Shown one piece after another: positions 25,765 through 34,360 of a stretch of DNA of 64,000 nt (position 1 is its first letter; every line of letters starts with the position of its first letter). The translations under genes were made by a program, and so were the position numbers. Under the pieces are notes generated by a model that had not been told where the DNA came from, made no database searches, and worked only from the letters and a program-made list of their open reading frames with translations. Source of the DNA: Polyangiaceae bacterium (lineage in GTDB: Bacteria; Myxococcota_A; Polyangia; Polyangiales; Polyangiaceae); the NCBI GenBank assembly GCA_025936115.1, contig JAICTZ010000001.1:248001-312000 (forward strand), given 5' to 3'.

Positions 25765-28700
25765 GTGTTCTCGGTCTCCAGCTGGTCGTGCACGGCCGGC
25801 GGGCGTTTTCTCAGCACGGCATATGCCACCGGCACGAACAAGAGGGTAGAGGCTGTCGCCAAGAGCAGCCCGCCGATGACGGCGCGTCCGAGTGGGGCAT
25901 TCTGTTCCCCGCCCTCCCCGAGCCCGAGCGACATGGGCAGCATGCCGATGATCATGGCGAGCGCGGTCATCATGACGGGCCTGAGCCGCGTCATGCCCGC
26001 TGCGAGCGCGGCCTCTTTGGCGTCAGTGCCGTAACGGCGGCGGCTGTTCGCGAACGAAACCACGAGGATGCTGTTCGCCGTGGCGACGCCGACGCACATG
26101 ATCGTGCCCATCTGTGCCGGTACGCTGAACGTCGTGTGCGTCACGAACAGCATCCACATGATCCCCGCGATCGCACCCGGGAGCGCCATCAGGATGATGA
26201 GCGGATCGAGCCACGACTGGAAGTTGACCACCATCAGCAGGTAAACGAGCACGACGGCGAACACGAGCCCGATGCTGAGGCCGCGGAACGACGAGTTCAT
26301 GCTCTCGATCTGGCCCTTGACGTTGATGGTCGTGCCGCGCGAAAGCTTGGGCTTCTCCTGCTCGACGATGCGGCTGACCGCAGCCGCCACGGACGCGAGA
26401 TCGGTGCCGGCCACGTTCGCTTGCACGTCGTAGGTGCGCGAGGCGTTGAAGTGCGTGACGTTGGCCGCGCCCGTCGCGCGCACGATGTGCGCGACGTTCG
26501 AGAGCAGTTGCGTCCCGGCGTCGCCCGGCGTCGAGATCGGCGTCGCGCGTAGTGCGTCGAGCGAATCGACCGCGTACTGCGGTGTCTGCACGGCGACGAG
26601 GTACTGCACGCCGCGCTTGGGATCGAGCCAGTAGCTCGGCGCCACCTGGCCGCTCGAGGAGAGCGAGACCAAGAGATCGCTCGCTACGTCGCGCTCGCTC
26701 ACGCCGAAGCGCGCCGCCATCGTGCGGTCGATTTCGACTCGAAATTGCGGCACGGCAGGCACTTGCGCCAGGTGCACGTCCTCGGCGCCCGGCACGGCGC
26801 GGAGCGCCGCCGCGAACTTCCGCGCCGTGGCGTAGGCTTCCTGGTCGCGACCGGGCGCGCTCACGATTTGAATGTCGATCGGCGCCGCGAGGCCGAAGTT
26901 CAAGACTTGCGTCGAAATGTCGGGCGGGAGAAAGAAGAACGTCGCGCCGGGGTAGCGCTCCGGCAGCTTCCTTCTGAGCTCTTCCACGTACCCTTGCGTC
27001 GGCGGGTGGTCGGGCTTGAGCGCGATGAGGATTTGGCCGTCCGCGGGCGAGATCAGCGCGCCTTCGCTGAGCGACAGGTTCAAGCCGCTGTACGGGACGC
27101 CGATGTTGTCGATCAACGTGTCGATCTGCGCGGGCGGAATCACCGTGCGGATCGTGCTCTCGATGTCGGCGAAGCGCTTCTCCGATTCCTCGATGCGCGT
27201 GCCAGGCTGGCCGCGCACGTGCAGCTTGATGAGCCCCGCGTCGACCGTCGGAAAGAAATCGCGGCCGATGAGCGGGTAGAGCGCGAGCGAGAGCGCGACG
27301 AACCCGCCGAACAGGAAGGTCGTCGTGCGGCGGTGCTCGAGCGCGAGGGCCAGCACGGCGCCGTACGCGCCGCGCAAGCGATCGAAACCATTCTCGAACG
27401 CACGCACGAAGCGATCGCCGAGACCCGAGCCGCTCGGTCGCGCGCCGTGATGCCGCTCGACGTCCTTTTCGAGCAGGTAGTGCGACAGCGTCGGCACGAG
27501 CGTGCGCGACAGGAAATACGACGTGAGCATCGCGAACACGACCGCTTCGGCGAGCGGAGTGAACAGGAATTTCGCCGGGCCCGTGATGAACAAGACGGGC
27601 ACGAACACGATGCAGATGCACAAGGTCGAGACGAACGCCGGCACGGCGATCTCGTGCGCTCCGTCGAGGATCGCGCGGACGAGCGGCTTTCCGAACGCGA
27701 TGTGCCGGTGCATGTTCTCGAGCTCTACCGTGGCGTCGTCCACGAGGATGCCGACGGCGAGCGACATCCCGCCGAGCGTCATCACGTTGAGCGAGTTGCC
27801 CAGCAAATCGAGCGCGACGAGCGAAACCAGAATCGAGAGCGGGATCGAGATGACGACGATGAGCGTGCTGCGAAAGCTGCCCAAGAAGACGAGGATCATC
27901 AGCGCCGTCAGCACCGCCGCGATTGCCGCCTCGCGCACGACGCCGTTCACCGCGGCGCGCACGAACAGCGACTGGTCGAACAGCATCGAAACGGACAGCT
28001 CCTTCGGGAGCTTCGCGAGCGTCGTCGGCAACATCTCGCGGATGTGTCCGACCACCTCGAGCGTGCTCGCTTCGGCCAGCTTCAGCACGCTCATCAGCAC
28101 CGAGCGCCGGCCCCCGACGTGCACCATGTTCGTCTGCGGCGAATTCCCGTCACGCACGCTCGCGACGTCACGGATGTAGACGGTCGTGCCGCGCACCGTC
28201 TTCACCGGGATCGCCGCGATTTCGTCGAGCAGCTCCGGGCTCGAATTGATCTGAATCGGGTACTCGATGTCCCCCATTTTCGCCGTGCCGGACGGCAGGA
28301 TCACGTTGCCGAGCCCGAGCGCGCTATTCACGTCGCGCGGCGAAAGACCCCAGGCGTACAAGCGGGCGGGATCGATGTCGATCATCACCTGGCGCTGCTT
28401 GCCGCCGTACGGCCACGGGATTTGCGTCCCTTGGACGGTGGTGATGTCCGCGCGTACGAAGTTGACGCCCAGGTCGAAGAGCTGCTGCTCGCTCAAGGTA
28501 TCGCTCTTGAGCGCGAGCTGCAGGATCGGCACGTTGCCGGCGGAGTAGCGAATGATGAACGGCGGCGTCGCGCCGGGAGGCATCTGCCGCACGACCGTCT
28601 GCGAAATGGCCGTCACCTGAGCGGTCGCGGCGTCGATGTTGGCACCCGGCTGAAAGAAGATTTTGATGACGGCGATGCCCGTCAGCGACTGACTCTCGAT

Positions 28701-28940
28701 GTGCTCGATGGAATTGACGGTCGTCGTGAGCGCGCGCTCGTAGTTCGTGACGATGCGCTTCTCCATCTCCTCCGGCGGCAGGCCGCTGTAGTGGAAAACG
28801 ACCGAGAGCACCGGGATGTCGATGCTCGGGAAGATGTCCGTCGGCATCCGCAGGATGGAGCCGACCCCGAGGATCAGGATGAGCAGCGCCATCACCACGA
28901 AGGTGTAAGGGCGCCGTAGAGCGAGCCTAACCAGCCACAT
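25761..28940 (-). CDS. RND-family efflux permease
   Basis: A 1059-residue pump, full length for the HAE/HME families. The N-terminus is RPYTFVVMALLILILGVGSIL with the periplasmic start MPTDIFPSIDIPVLSV. The proton-relay signature is GGMSLAVGILVDDATVELENMH (the Asp-Asp pair of helix 4), and the second transmembrane block has AQMGTIMCVGVATANSILVVSFANSRR near the end. Twelve helices and two large periplasmic loops are evident. It exports drugs or metals by proton antiport as a trimer. The gene leads the operon with the adaptor following. Substrate class is not certain. Its promoter lies in the 145-base divergent region shared with a LysR regulator. Confidence 0.93.
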   Translation of the reverse strand: MWLVRLALRRPYTFVVMALLILILGVGSILRMPTDIFPSIDIPVLSVVFHYSGLPPEEMEKRIVTNYERALTTTVNSIEHIESQSLTGIAVIKIFFQPGANIDAATAQVTAISQTVVRQMPPGATPPFIIRYSAGNVPILQLALKSDTLSEQQLFDLGVNFVRADITTVQGTQIPWPYGGKQRQVMIDIDPARLYAWGLSPRDVNSALGLGNVILPSGTAKMGDIEYPIQINSSPELLDEIAAIPVKTVRGTTVYIRDVASVRDGNSPQTNMVHVGGRRSVLMSVLKLAEASTLEVVGHIREMLPTTLAKLPKELSVSMLFDQSLFVRAAVNGVVREAAIAAVLTALMILVFLGSFRSTLIVVISIPLSILVSLVALDLLGNSLNVMTLGGMSLAVGILVDDATVELENMHRHIAFGKPLVRAILDGAHEIAVPAFVSTLCICIVFVPVLFITGPAKFLFTPLAEAVVFAMLTSYFLSRTLVPTLSHYLLEKDVERHHGARPSGSGLGDRFVRAFENGFDRLRGAYGAVLALALEHRRTTTFLFGGFVALSLALYPLIGRDFFPTVDAGLIKLHVRGQPGTRIEESEKRFADIESTIRTVIPPAQIDTLIDNIGVPYSGLNLSLSEGALISPADGQILIALKPDHPPTQGYVEELRRKLPERYPGATFFFLPPDISTQVLNFGLAAPIDIQIVSAPGRDQEAYATARKFAAALRAVPGAEDVHLAQVPAVPQFRVEIDRTMAARFGVSERDVASDLLVSLSSSGQVAPSYWLDPKRGVQYLVAVQTPQYAVDSLDALRATPISTPGDAGTQLLSNVAHIVRATGAANVTHFNASRTYDVQANVAGTDLASVAAAVSRIVEQEKPKLSRGTTINVKGQIESMNSSFRGLSIGLVFAVVLVYLLMVVNFQSWLDPLIILMALPGAIAGIMWMLFVTHTTFSVPAQMGTIMCVGVATANSILVVSFANSRRRYGTDAKEAALAAGMTRLRPVMMTALAMIIGMLPMSLGLGEGGEQNAPLGRAVIGGLLLATASTLLFVPVAYAVLRKRPPAVHDQLETENT

Positions 28941-29085
28941 TGCGGAATTCTTTGGACAATTAGCCCGACCCCTTCGGCTTCACACCGTCGGCGAAAGGAG
29001 CTCGGCTAGACCTAGGGTCAGGTAAGGCAAACGTCCAATATATCGATCGGGTTGCAATCATACCTTTGGGGTATCATTCGACAAC
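28941..29085. promoter_or_regulatory. divergent RND-LysR control region with a T-N11-A LysR box
   Basis: The region separates the start of the RND operon from the LysR gene. At 29060-29074 stands ATACC-5 bases-GGTAT, the LysR T-N11-A type inverted repeat, which extends with one mismatch to 29056-29078 (AATcATACC...GGTATcATT). It lies eight bases ahead of the LysR start, so the regulator is expected to bind here, to autorepress, and to control the RND pump. On the RND strand the sequence TTGCAA, then TATATT, about 40 bases further on resembles promoter elements but the spacing is poor. Confidence 0.7.
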
Positions 29086-29982
29086 GTGGAGCTCCGCCAC
29101 CTGCGCTATTTCGTCACGGTCGCTGACGAGCTCCATTTCGGCCGCGCCGCCGCACGGCTCGGCATCGCGCAGCCGCCGCTCAGCCGCCAAATCCAAAACC
29201 TCGAAGCCGAGCTCGGCTTTCCGCTTTTCGATCGCAGCCGGCGGCGCATCGAGCTGAGCTCGGCGGGTGCGGTCCTACTCAGCCACGCGCGCGCCGTGCT
29301 CGAGAGCGTCGATACGGCAGTTCGGGAAGCGCGCCGCACGCACGCGGGCGAACGCGGGCGTGTCGCCGTCGGTTACCCCTCGTCGCTCGCGTACACCGGG
29401 CTCGTCGGGCTCCTGCGCGCGTTCCGCGCGGAGTTTCCCGACGTCGAGCTCACCGTGCGCGAGCTCTCGCTCGCGGAGCAAATCGAAGCCATCAAGAGCG
29501 GCGCGCTCGACGTGGGCTTCGTTCGCGGACCGCTCTCGGACAAAGCGCTCACGGCCGAATGCGTGCGGCGCGAACCGCTCGTCGTCGGGCTCCCCGCCGA
29601 TCATCCGCTCGCGGGCATCGGGCCGCTTCGGCTCGAGACGCTTTCGTCCGAGCCGTTCGTGTTCTTCCCACGCCCGCGCGCGCCGGCGTTTTTCGACCTG
29701 CTGATCGCGCTCTGCCAGCGAGCGGGCTTCACGCCGCGCATTTTGCAAGAAGCGCCGCAAGTGGACGTGCTGAGCCTCATCGCCGCAGGCTTCGGCATTT
29801 CGATCCTGCCGGCGTCCGTACGCGAGATCCGACGCGGAAACGTCGTGTTCCGTCCGCTCGTGGGGGCGCCGACTACGGAGCTCTTGCTCGTGTGGCGCGC
29901 CGGCGATACGTCGCCGTCACGCCAGGCGTTCGTCGCCGTCGTGCGGCGCGTGGGTGTGCGGCTCGAAGCCTACGAATCGTAG
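29086..29982 (+). CDS. LysR-family transcriptional regulator
   Basis: A 298-residue regulator starting at GTG 29086. The HTH is standard: LRYFVTVADELHFGRAAARLGIAQPPLSRQIQNLEAELGFPLFDR. The effector domain (about 92-295) is a complete periplasmic-binding-like fold (VAVGYPSSLAYTGLVGLLRAF, VGFVRGPLS, VLSLIAAGFGISILPASV). It is transcribed divergently from the RND permease, and its own inverted repeat covers the region just ahead of its start. The usual arrangement points to a regulator of the pump operon, but the ligand is unknown. The stop is three bases from the end of the convergent lipoprotein gene. Confidence 0.92.
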   Translation: MELRHLRYFVTVADELHFGRAAARLGIAQPPLSRQIQNLEAELGFPLFDRSRRRIELSSAGAVLLSHARAVLESVDTAVREARRTHAGERGRVAVGYPSSLAYTGLVGLLRAFRAEFPDVELTVRELSLAEQIEAIKSGALDVGFVRGPLSDKALTAECVRREPLVVGLPADHPLAGIGPLRLETLSSEPFVFFPRPRAPAFFDLLIALCQRAGFTPRILQEAPQVDVLSLIAAGFGISILPASVREIRRGNVVFRPLVGAPTTELLLVWRAGDTSPSRQAFVAVVRRVGVRLEAYES

Positions 29983-29985
29983 CGC

Positions 29986-30582
29986 TCAGCGCATCACATC
30001 GACCGTGTACGTGTCGTCGCCGGACGTCGCCGTGCCCGTGATGTGCGTCGTATTCGGCTTGCGCTCGACCTTCGTCGGATCGTCAGCGCTCGCTTGGAGC
30101 TCGCCAGAAAAGGTGAGCGCGAGCGTGACGCTGCCTTTGAGCGCGCCGTCCATCTTGAAAGAGCCGCCGAGCGTGCCGTCGAGCGTTCCCGTGGGGACCT
30201 TGGTGAGCTTCAGCTCGAGCAGCGGCAGCGCCGCGTCGTCAGTCGCATAGGCGAGCTGCCCGTCGTCGCTGTAGGTGCTCAGGACTTCCGTCAAATGCAT
30301 GGTCTTGTTGGACGAGGTGCCCTGGTCGACTTGGCCGCTCACCGTGAGCGTGCCCTTGTCGTCGCCGTTGGCGACCTGCGGCGCGATGTTCGCGTTGGTC
30401 GCGGCGTTGAAACCGTCGAAACCGAGCGTGATGGCTTTGTCGATGGAAGCGTCGAGTCCGACATACGCGCGCTCGGCGTCGGCGGTCGATTTCACAGCGG
30501 GTTGTTTGGACGCATCGTCGCCACTGCCCCCGCAAGCCGCGAGCAGTACCGACGTAAGAACGACGAGATGAAACGTGCGCAT
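29986..30582 (-). CDS. lipoprotein of unknown function
   Basis: A 198-residue protein started at ATG 30582 (MRTFHLVVLTSVLLAACGG), with a good lipobox LLAAC and a Gly-Gly-Ser-Gly-Asp-Asp start. A frame that begins 20 residues earlier lacks a signal and is rejected. The mature part contains AERAYVGLDASIDKAITLGFDGFNAAT, then many Thr/Gly/Ser strands (TLTVSGQVDQGTSSNKTMHL; FKMDGALKGSVTLALTFSGEL; HITGTATSGDDTYTVD). This looks like a beta-rich secreted domain. I do not recognise the family. It ends three bases from the LysR gene, convergent with it. Confidence 0.75.
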   Translation of the reverse strand: MRTFHLVVLTSVLLAACGGSGDDASKQPAVKSTADAERAYVGLDASIDKAITLGFDGFNAATNANIAPQVANGDDKGTLTVSGQVDQGTSSNKTMHLTEVLSTYSDDGQLAYATDDAALPLLELKLTKVPTGTLDGTLGGSFKMDGALKGSVTLALTFSGELQASADDPTKVERKPNTTHITGTATSGDDTYTVDVMR

Positions 30583-30818
30583 TGCCCGATGAGTGGGGCG
30601 CCGCGGGAGCCATTCTGAGCTCACGGCGCGCACGCCCCTCAATCGGTGGGTGATGCGCGCCCCGTTGCCTACATCGGTGTACTCGCGTCCACTTCGTCAC
30701 TCGCGTTCACGCCGTCCACTTCACTAAGCGGTCGGGCAGAAGCGGCGCGCCGATACGCCCGCTGCGCGAGCTATCCACGCCGCGCGTCGACTCGACAAAG
30801 CGTGATAGGATTCGAGCG

Positions 30819-31871
30819 ATGCTTCGTCGCACGTTCGAGGGTCCGTTCGCTTCGTCCTGTTTGCTCGTGTTGGCCGTCACGTTCAGCGCCGGCCGCGCGC
30901 ACGCCGGTGACGCGACGCCGCCCGCGACCGACAACGCCGCACCCGCACCCGCCGCACCCGCCGCAGCCGCGCCCACCGCGCCGAGCGAAGCTGCCATTCG
31001 CGAAGCGAGCGATCACTACGAAGCCGGCCTCGCGCTCTACGCCGACGGCGAATTCAAGCGTGCCGCCATCGAGTTCGATCGCGCTTACGAGCTCGTCCCG
31101 AACTACCGCGCGCTCTACAACATCGGCCAGGTTCGAATTCAGCTTCACGACTATGCCCGCGCCTACAAAGCACTCCAATCCTACCTCAAAGAGGGCGGCG
31201 ACAAGATCGACGCAGACCGTCGCAAGAGCGTGGCGGACGACCTCCAGATGCTCTCGACCCGCACGGCGACCCTAAGCATCGACTGCAACGAGGCCGGCGC
31301 CGAAATCCTCGTCGACGGCGAAGTCGCCGGCACGACCCCGCTACCCGAGCCGCTCCTCCTCGACACGGGCGACCACCGCATCATCGTGCGCAAAGACGGC
31401 TTCGACCCGCGCGAGACGCCCCTCACCCTTGCGAGCCGCGACACCCAGAGTCTTCGCGTCGACCTCCAACCGACTCCGCCCGATCGCGGCCCCGTCGTCG
31501 TCGTTGCGCCGCAACAGGCCCCGACTGATCGCACCGCTTGGATTTGGGGCACCTGGTCCGCAACGGCAGCATTCGCCGCCGGCGCCGCCGTCACGGGGGG
31601 CCTCGGCATCAGCGCCGCGAACGACCTCGACCACCTCCGCTCGACCTACGGCTCCTCGCGCGACCAACTGGACTCCGCCCAAAGCCGCGCCACCACCCTC
31701 CTCCGCGCCGCCGACGTCCTCGGCGCCGCCGCCATCGTCACCGGCGGTGTCGCCCTCTACCTCACGCTGTCGAAGCCCCCGACGACCAAGGACCAAGAGA
31801 AGGAAAAGGCGTCACCGCACGCCTCCCTGCGTCTCGGGCCGAGCAGCGTCGCGTTTTCACAGACGTTCTGA
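30819..31871 (+). CDS. exported TPR-PEGA domain protein
   Basis: A 350-residue exported protein with a cleaved signal (SCLLVLAVTFSAGRAHA) and an Ala/Pro linker. A TPR-like pair (ASDHYEAGLALYADGEFKRAAIEFDRAYELVPNYRALYNIGQV) follows at about 65-125. A PEGA domain lies at about 148-215 (ILVDGEVAGTTPLPEPLLLDTGDHRIIVRKDGF). Two hydrophobic stretches come after it (IWGTWSATAAFAAGAAVTGGLGI; LLRAADVLGAAAIVTGGVALYL), so the C-terminus may cross a membrane. Myxobacterial genomes hold many of these. They probably act in envelope assembly or signalling, but no role is known. It is convergent with the lipoprotein at 32018. Confidence 0.85.
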   Translation: MLRRTFEGPFASSCLLVLAVTFSAGRAHAGDATPPATDNAAPAPAAPAAAAPTAPSEAAIREASDHYEAGLALYADGEFKRAAIEFDRAYELVPNYRALYNIGQVRIQLHDYARAYKALQSYLKEGGDKIDADRRKSVADDLQMLSTRTATLSIDCNEAGAEILVDGEVAGTTPLPEPLLLDTGDHRIIVRKDGFDPRETPLTLASRDTQSLRVDLQPTPPDRGPVVVVAPQQAPTDRTAWIWGTWSATAAFAAGAAVTGGLGISAANDLDHLRSTYGSSRDQLDSAQSRATTLLRAADVLGAAAIVTGGVALYLTLSKPPTTKDQEKEKASPHASLRLGPSSVAFSQTF

Positions 31872-31953
31872 AGCGGCGCTGCGTCCTACACGCAACGTTC
31901 GAAGGTCAGAACGTCGGCGATCTCGGCAGCTAGACGCAGCTGAACCGCGCGCT

Positions 31954-31987
31954 CGCGCGCCACGCCCGACCGCGCGCCACGCCCGAC
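31954..31987. repeat. perfect 17-bp tandem duplication
   Basis: The 17 bases CGCGCGCCACGCCCGAC occur twice without a gap, at 31954-31970 and 31971-31987. The second copy supplies the left arm of the hairpin at 31975-31999. Confidence 0.9.
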
Positions 31988-31999
31988 GTGGGCGTGGCG
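31975..31999. terminator. 10-bp stem hairpin between convergent genes
   Basis: CGCCACGCCC at 31975-31984 pairs perfectly with 31990-31999 around a five-base loop. It sits between the PEGA gene stop and the convergent lipoprotein gene stop, so it could end transcription in both directions. It lacks a U-run. Confidence 0.55.
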
Positions 32000-32017
32000 T
32001 CGACTGAATTCCGCAGA

Positions 32018-32722
32018 CTAGGCGCTGCTGCCGCACGTGACGTACGCGGCATAGATCTGGGGGCAGGTGTAATACCCCGCTTGGTCCCAAATGATGCCGT
32101 GGGGTCCGCCGCAGACGAAGAGGCTCGGATCGGCACCCTTGAGGCAGGCCAAGTAGGCGTCGAACACGGCGACGCATTCGTTGGTCCAGGTGCTCACGTC
32201 GCACACGGTGGTCACGCAGTCACCGCCGCAGCTCATCGCCCCGGCTCCGCCTGACCCAGAATCGACTTCCATGTTGCAGAGAGCCGTACAGCTGGCGAGT
32301 CGGTCGGCCGCCGGATCGTGCGCGCCCGCGGAGCCGCCTTCGCCGCCAGCACCGGCGCCGCCAGCGCCCGTGCCTGCGGTTGTTCCGCCCTCACCAGCGC
32401 CGCTCTGACCCGCGTTGCCCGCGTTGCCCGAGGTGCCCGAGGTGCCGGCGGTCGTCCCGCCCGCGCCGGTGCCAGCCTTGCCCGCGACGCTGCCGCCGGT
32501 ACCAGCCGAGCTGCCACCTTTACCGGCCGAGCTGCCGCCCTTGCCCGCAGAAGCGCCGCCAGCGGCCTTGCCCGCCGTGCCGCCCTTGCCGGCGGAACCG
32601 CCCTTGCCAGACGAGCCACCCTTGCCAGCCGAGGGCGCCACGTCGTCGTCGTCGCCTCCGCAAGAAAGCGGCAGCGAGATCAAGCCTAAAACCAAAGCAA
32701 CTGTAATGGATCGATGGCCCAT
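32018..32722 (-). CDS. Gly-rich-linker lipoprotein with Cys-rich C-terminus
   Basis: A 234-residue protein started at ATG 32722 (SITVALVLGLISLPLSCGGDDDD). The lipobox and acidic run are clear. A linker of roughly 100 residues made of repeating AGKGG, SAGKGG and AGTGG units follows, then a small domain of about 100 residues with nine cysteines (LASCTALCNMEVDSG, DCVTTVCDVSTWTNECVAVFDAYLACLKG, FVCGGPHG, YVTCGSSA). The domain recalls that of the lipoprotein at 11859. Frames starting up to 32929 lack a signal and are rejected. The role is unknown. Confidence 0.8.
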   Translation of the reverse strand: MGHRSITVALVLGLISLPLSCGGDDDDVAPSAGKGGSSGKGGSAGKGGTAGKAAGGASAGKGGSSAGKGGSSAGTGGSVAGKAGTGAGGTTAGTSGTSGNAGNAGQSGAGEGGTTAGTGAGGAGAGGEGGSAGAHDPAADRLASCTALCNMEVDSGSGGAGAMSCGGDCVTTVCDVSTWTNECVAVFDAYLACLKGADPSLFVCGGPHGIIWDQAGYYTCPQIYAAYVTCGSSA

Positions 32723-33333
32723 GGTGGCGGGGAGCCTACAACGTCCCTCTGCGGGACTGCAACTTCTCTGTCGCGGGCCTTCGCGGGCCTTCACGAACAT
32801 ATCGCGTGCGCCGAGAGTGAAACGCACGGCATTGCGCGTGTTCCGGCGTGAGAACCCTGCGAGACAGCTGAGACGAGACAAACGGCCACGCGGGCGATGT
32901 AGGTGCGGAGGGCACACGGTGCGACCCAATTATTGGTGATCGCGGTGCCAAAGCCAGCAGGAAGGCGGGCGCGGCGCGGGCTCGAAAAATCAGCGCGCGG
33001 CCCCCTTAGTCGGAACAGCGGAGCGACCGTTTGCAAGACCCCTGTTTCGGCAGCGTGCACATGTCGAACGTACCAGTTGTGCAAACGCGATCGTGTTGTG
33101 CACCTGCTTGTACTCACCGCGTCGCACCCGCGACAACGGCGTCGTCTTCTGTGCGGCCGAGTCGGGAGCCTGACGTCGAGCCGCATATTTCTCGCTGTTT
33201 TCGCGATCGCACATCACTCGCGGGAGTGACGAGCCAGGCTGCCTCCAAACACCCACGTGTAGGCCTGCTTTGGGCTCGGCTCGGCACGGCACCTGCAAAA
33301 GGACCTCCCGAACTCACTGAGGAGGTTCAACAG
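32723..33333. other. 611-base gap with operator-like repeats, no gene seen
   Basis: No frame here has protein-like composition and a start. Seen: two tandem copies of TCGCGGGCCT at about 32771-32790; GTTGTGCA at 33076-33083 and again at 33095-33102, 19 bases apart, with a related GTGCAC at 33055; and a palindrome at 33214-33229 (TCACTC, GCGG, GAGTGA). These lie upstream of the exported-protein gene at 33334 and may be its operators. An unrecognised small RNA is possible. Confidence 0.45.
33319..33326 (+). promoter_or_regulatory. strong Shine-Dalgarno site
   Basis: GAGGAGGT ends seven bases before ATG 33334, which settles the start in preference to GTG/ATG codons up to 300 bases upstream in the same frame. 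Confidence 0.85.
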
Positions 33334-34191
33334 ATGACTAAGTTTGCTCCAATCATGATCGCTGCGGTTGCCATGGGTTCCTTGGCAGGCTGTGCCAGCG
33401 AGACGGGCTCCCCCCACGAAATGACCGCGGAAGACAGCGCCGCGACGTGCACCAACCCCGACGGCAGCAATGCCGCCATCGCCGCGCTCGCGACAGCGAT
33501 TGCGCAGGAACTCCACCGCTGGAACATCACGACCGACTTCTACGCCTACAACGGCTACAACGGCCAGCAAATGCTCGGTCTCACGTGGGCGGGCTTGCAA
33601 GCTTGCGGCGGAAGCTGCCCGATGACCCAGAACATCCTGGCCCTGCAAGACTCGCGCATGGATCTGAAGGTCGTGTTCGACGGCACCAAGCTGAGCTCCT
33701 GGACCTTCGCATCGCGTCTCTACTCCGGCTATCAGAAACAGGTGGCCTGCCAGCAGGGTGGCTGGTGCCCCTTCGTCACGGGTCACGTCTTCGGCTGGAC
33801 GCCGTCGGGCGCCTACACCAACTTCACGGTAGCGCCGGGCTCTTGCGACACCGTGTTCACCTTCGGCGTGACGAAGAACGCCGCGGGCAATCACGCACCG
33901 CTGAGCTACACCGAGATGTCGCAACTCAACAACGCGCTCGTCTGGACGGCTGCCAACGGCGCGAACCCGTACATCGCATTCCAGAACACCGCGAGCACGG
34001 TCTCGATCGATCCGACGGGCCAGCTCAATCCACCCGGCCAGCAAACGGGCGCCGAAATCTGCCAGAAGTTCAGCGTCTCGAACATCAACGGGACACCCTG
34101 CACCTGCTCGGCAAACGGCGTCTATGCGAACGGTCAGCTCAAGAACGACCAATCGCTGACCCCGATGACCTACTTCTGTCGTCAGATGTAA
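33334..34191 (+). CDS. exported Cys-rich lipoprotein, probably highly expressed
   Basis: A 285-residue protein with an ideal lipobox (MGSLAGCAS). It contains many cysteines in pairs (QACGGSCPMT, QVACQQGGWCPF, TPCTCSANG), and aromatic and Asn/Gly-rich stretches (TTDFYAYNGYNGQQMLGL). I do not recognise the domain. It could be a disulfide-bonded surface or secreted enzyme. It has a consensus ribosome site, stands alone, and is followed by a strong hairpin terminator at 34225-34262, so it is likely a monocistronic, well expressed gene. Codon use seems more biased to C-ending codons than its neighbours, which fits high expression. That last point is an impression. Confidence 0.8.
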   Translation: MTKFAPIMIAAVAMGSLAGCASETGSPHEMTAEDSAATCTNPDGSNAAIAALATAIAQELHRWNITTDFYAYNGYNGQQMLGLTWAGLQACGGSCPMTQNILALQDSRMDLKVVFDGTKLSSWTFASRLYSGYQKQVACQQGGWCPFVTGHVFGWTPSGAYTNFTVAPGSCDTVFTFGVTKNAAGNHAPLSYTEMSQLNNALVWTAANGANPYIAFQNTASTVSIDPTGQLNPPGQQTGAEICQKFSVSNINGTPCTCSANGVYANGQLKNDQSLTPMTYFCRQM

Positions 34192-34224
34192 GTCCCTCAC
34201 GTAACTCCGAATTGGTGAGTTCGA

Positions 34225-34262
34225 CGAAAGCGGCGGCCCCCCACGGGGGCGCGCCGCTTTCG
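34225..34262 (+). terminator. strong hairpin terminator after the exported-protein gene
   Basis: The arms CGAAAGCGGCG (34225-34235) and CGCCGCTTTCG (34252-34262) are perfect complements, and the inner GCCCCC/GGGGGC pairs continue the stem. The sequence after it is GCTGTTTGTGG, only weakly U-rich. Confidence 0.8.
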
Positions 34263-34360
34263 GCTGTTTGTGGCAGTAGACAGGAGCATCGACTAGCCAC
34301 GAGGGGCGCAGGCCCGCGACCTCGCGCTGCGATACGGGCCAACGGTAGGCGCGTCGCGCG

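Noticed and set aside
32791..33229. Overlapping frames on both strands in the 611-base gap
   Set aside because: Arg/Cys-rich random-like composition without start signals.
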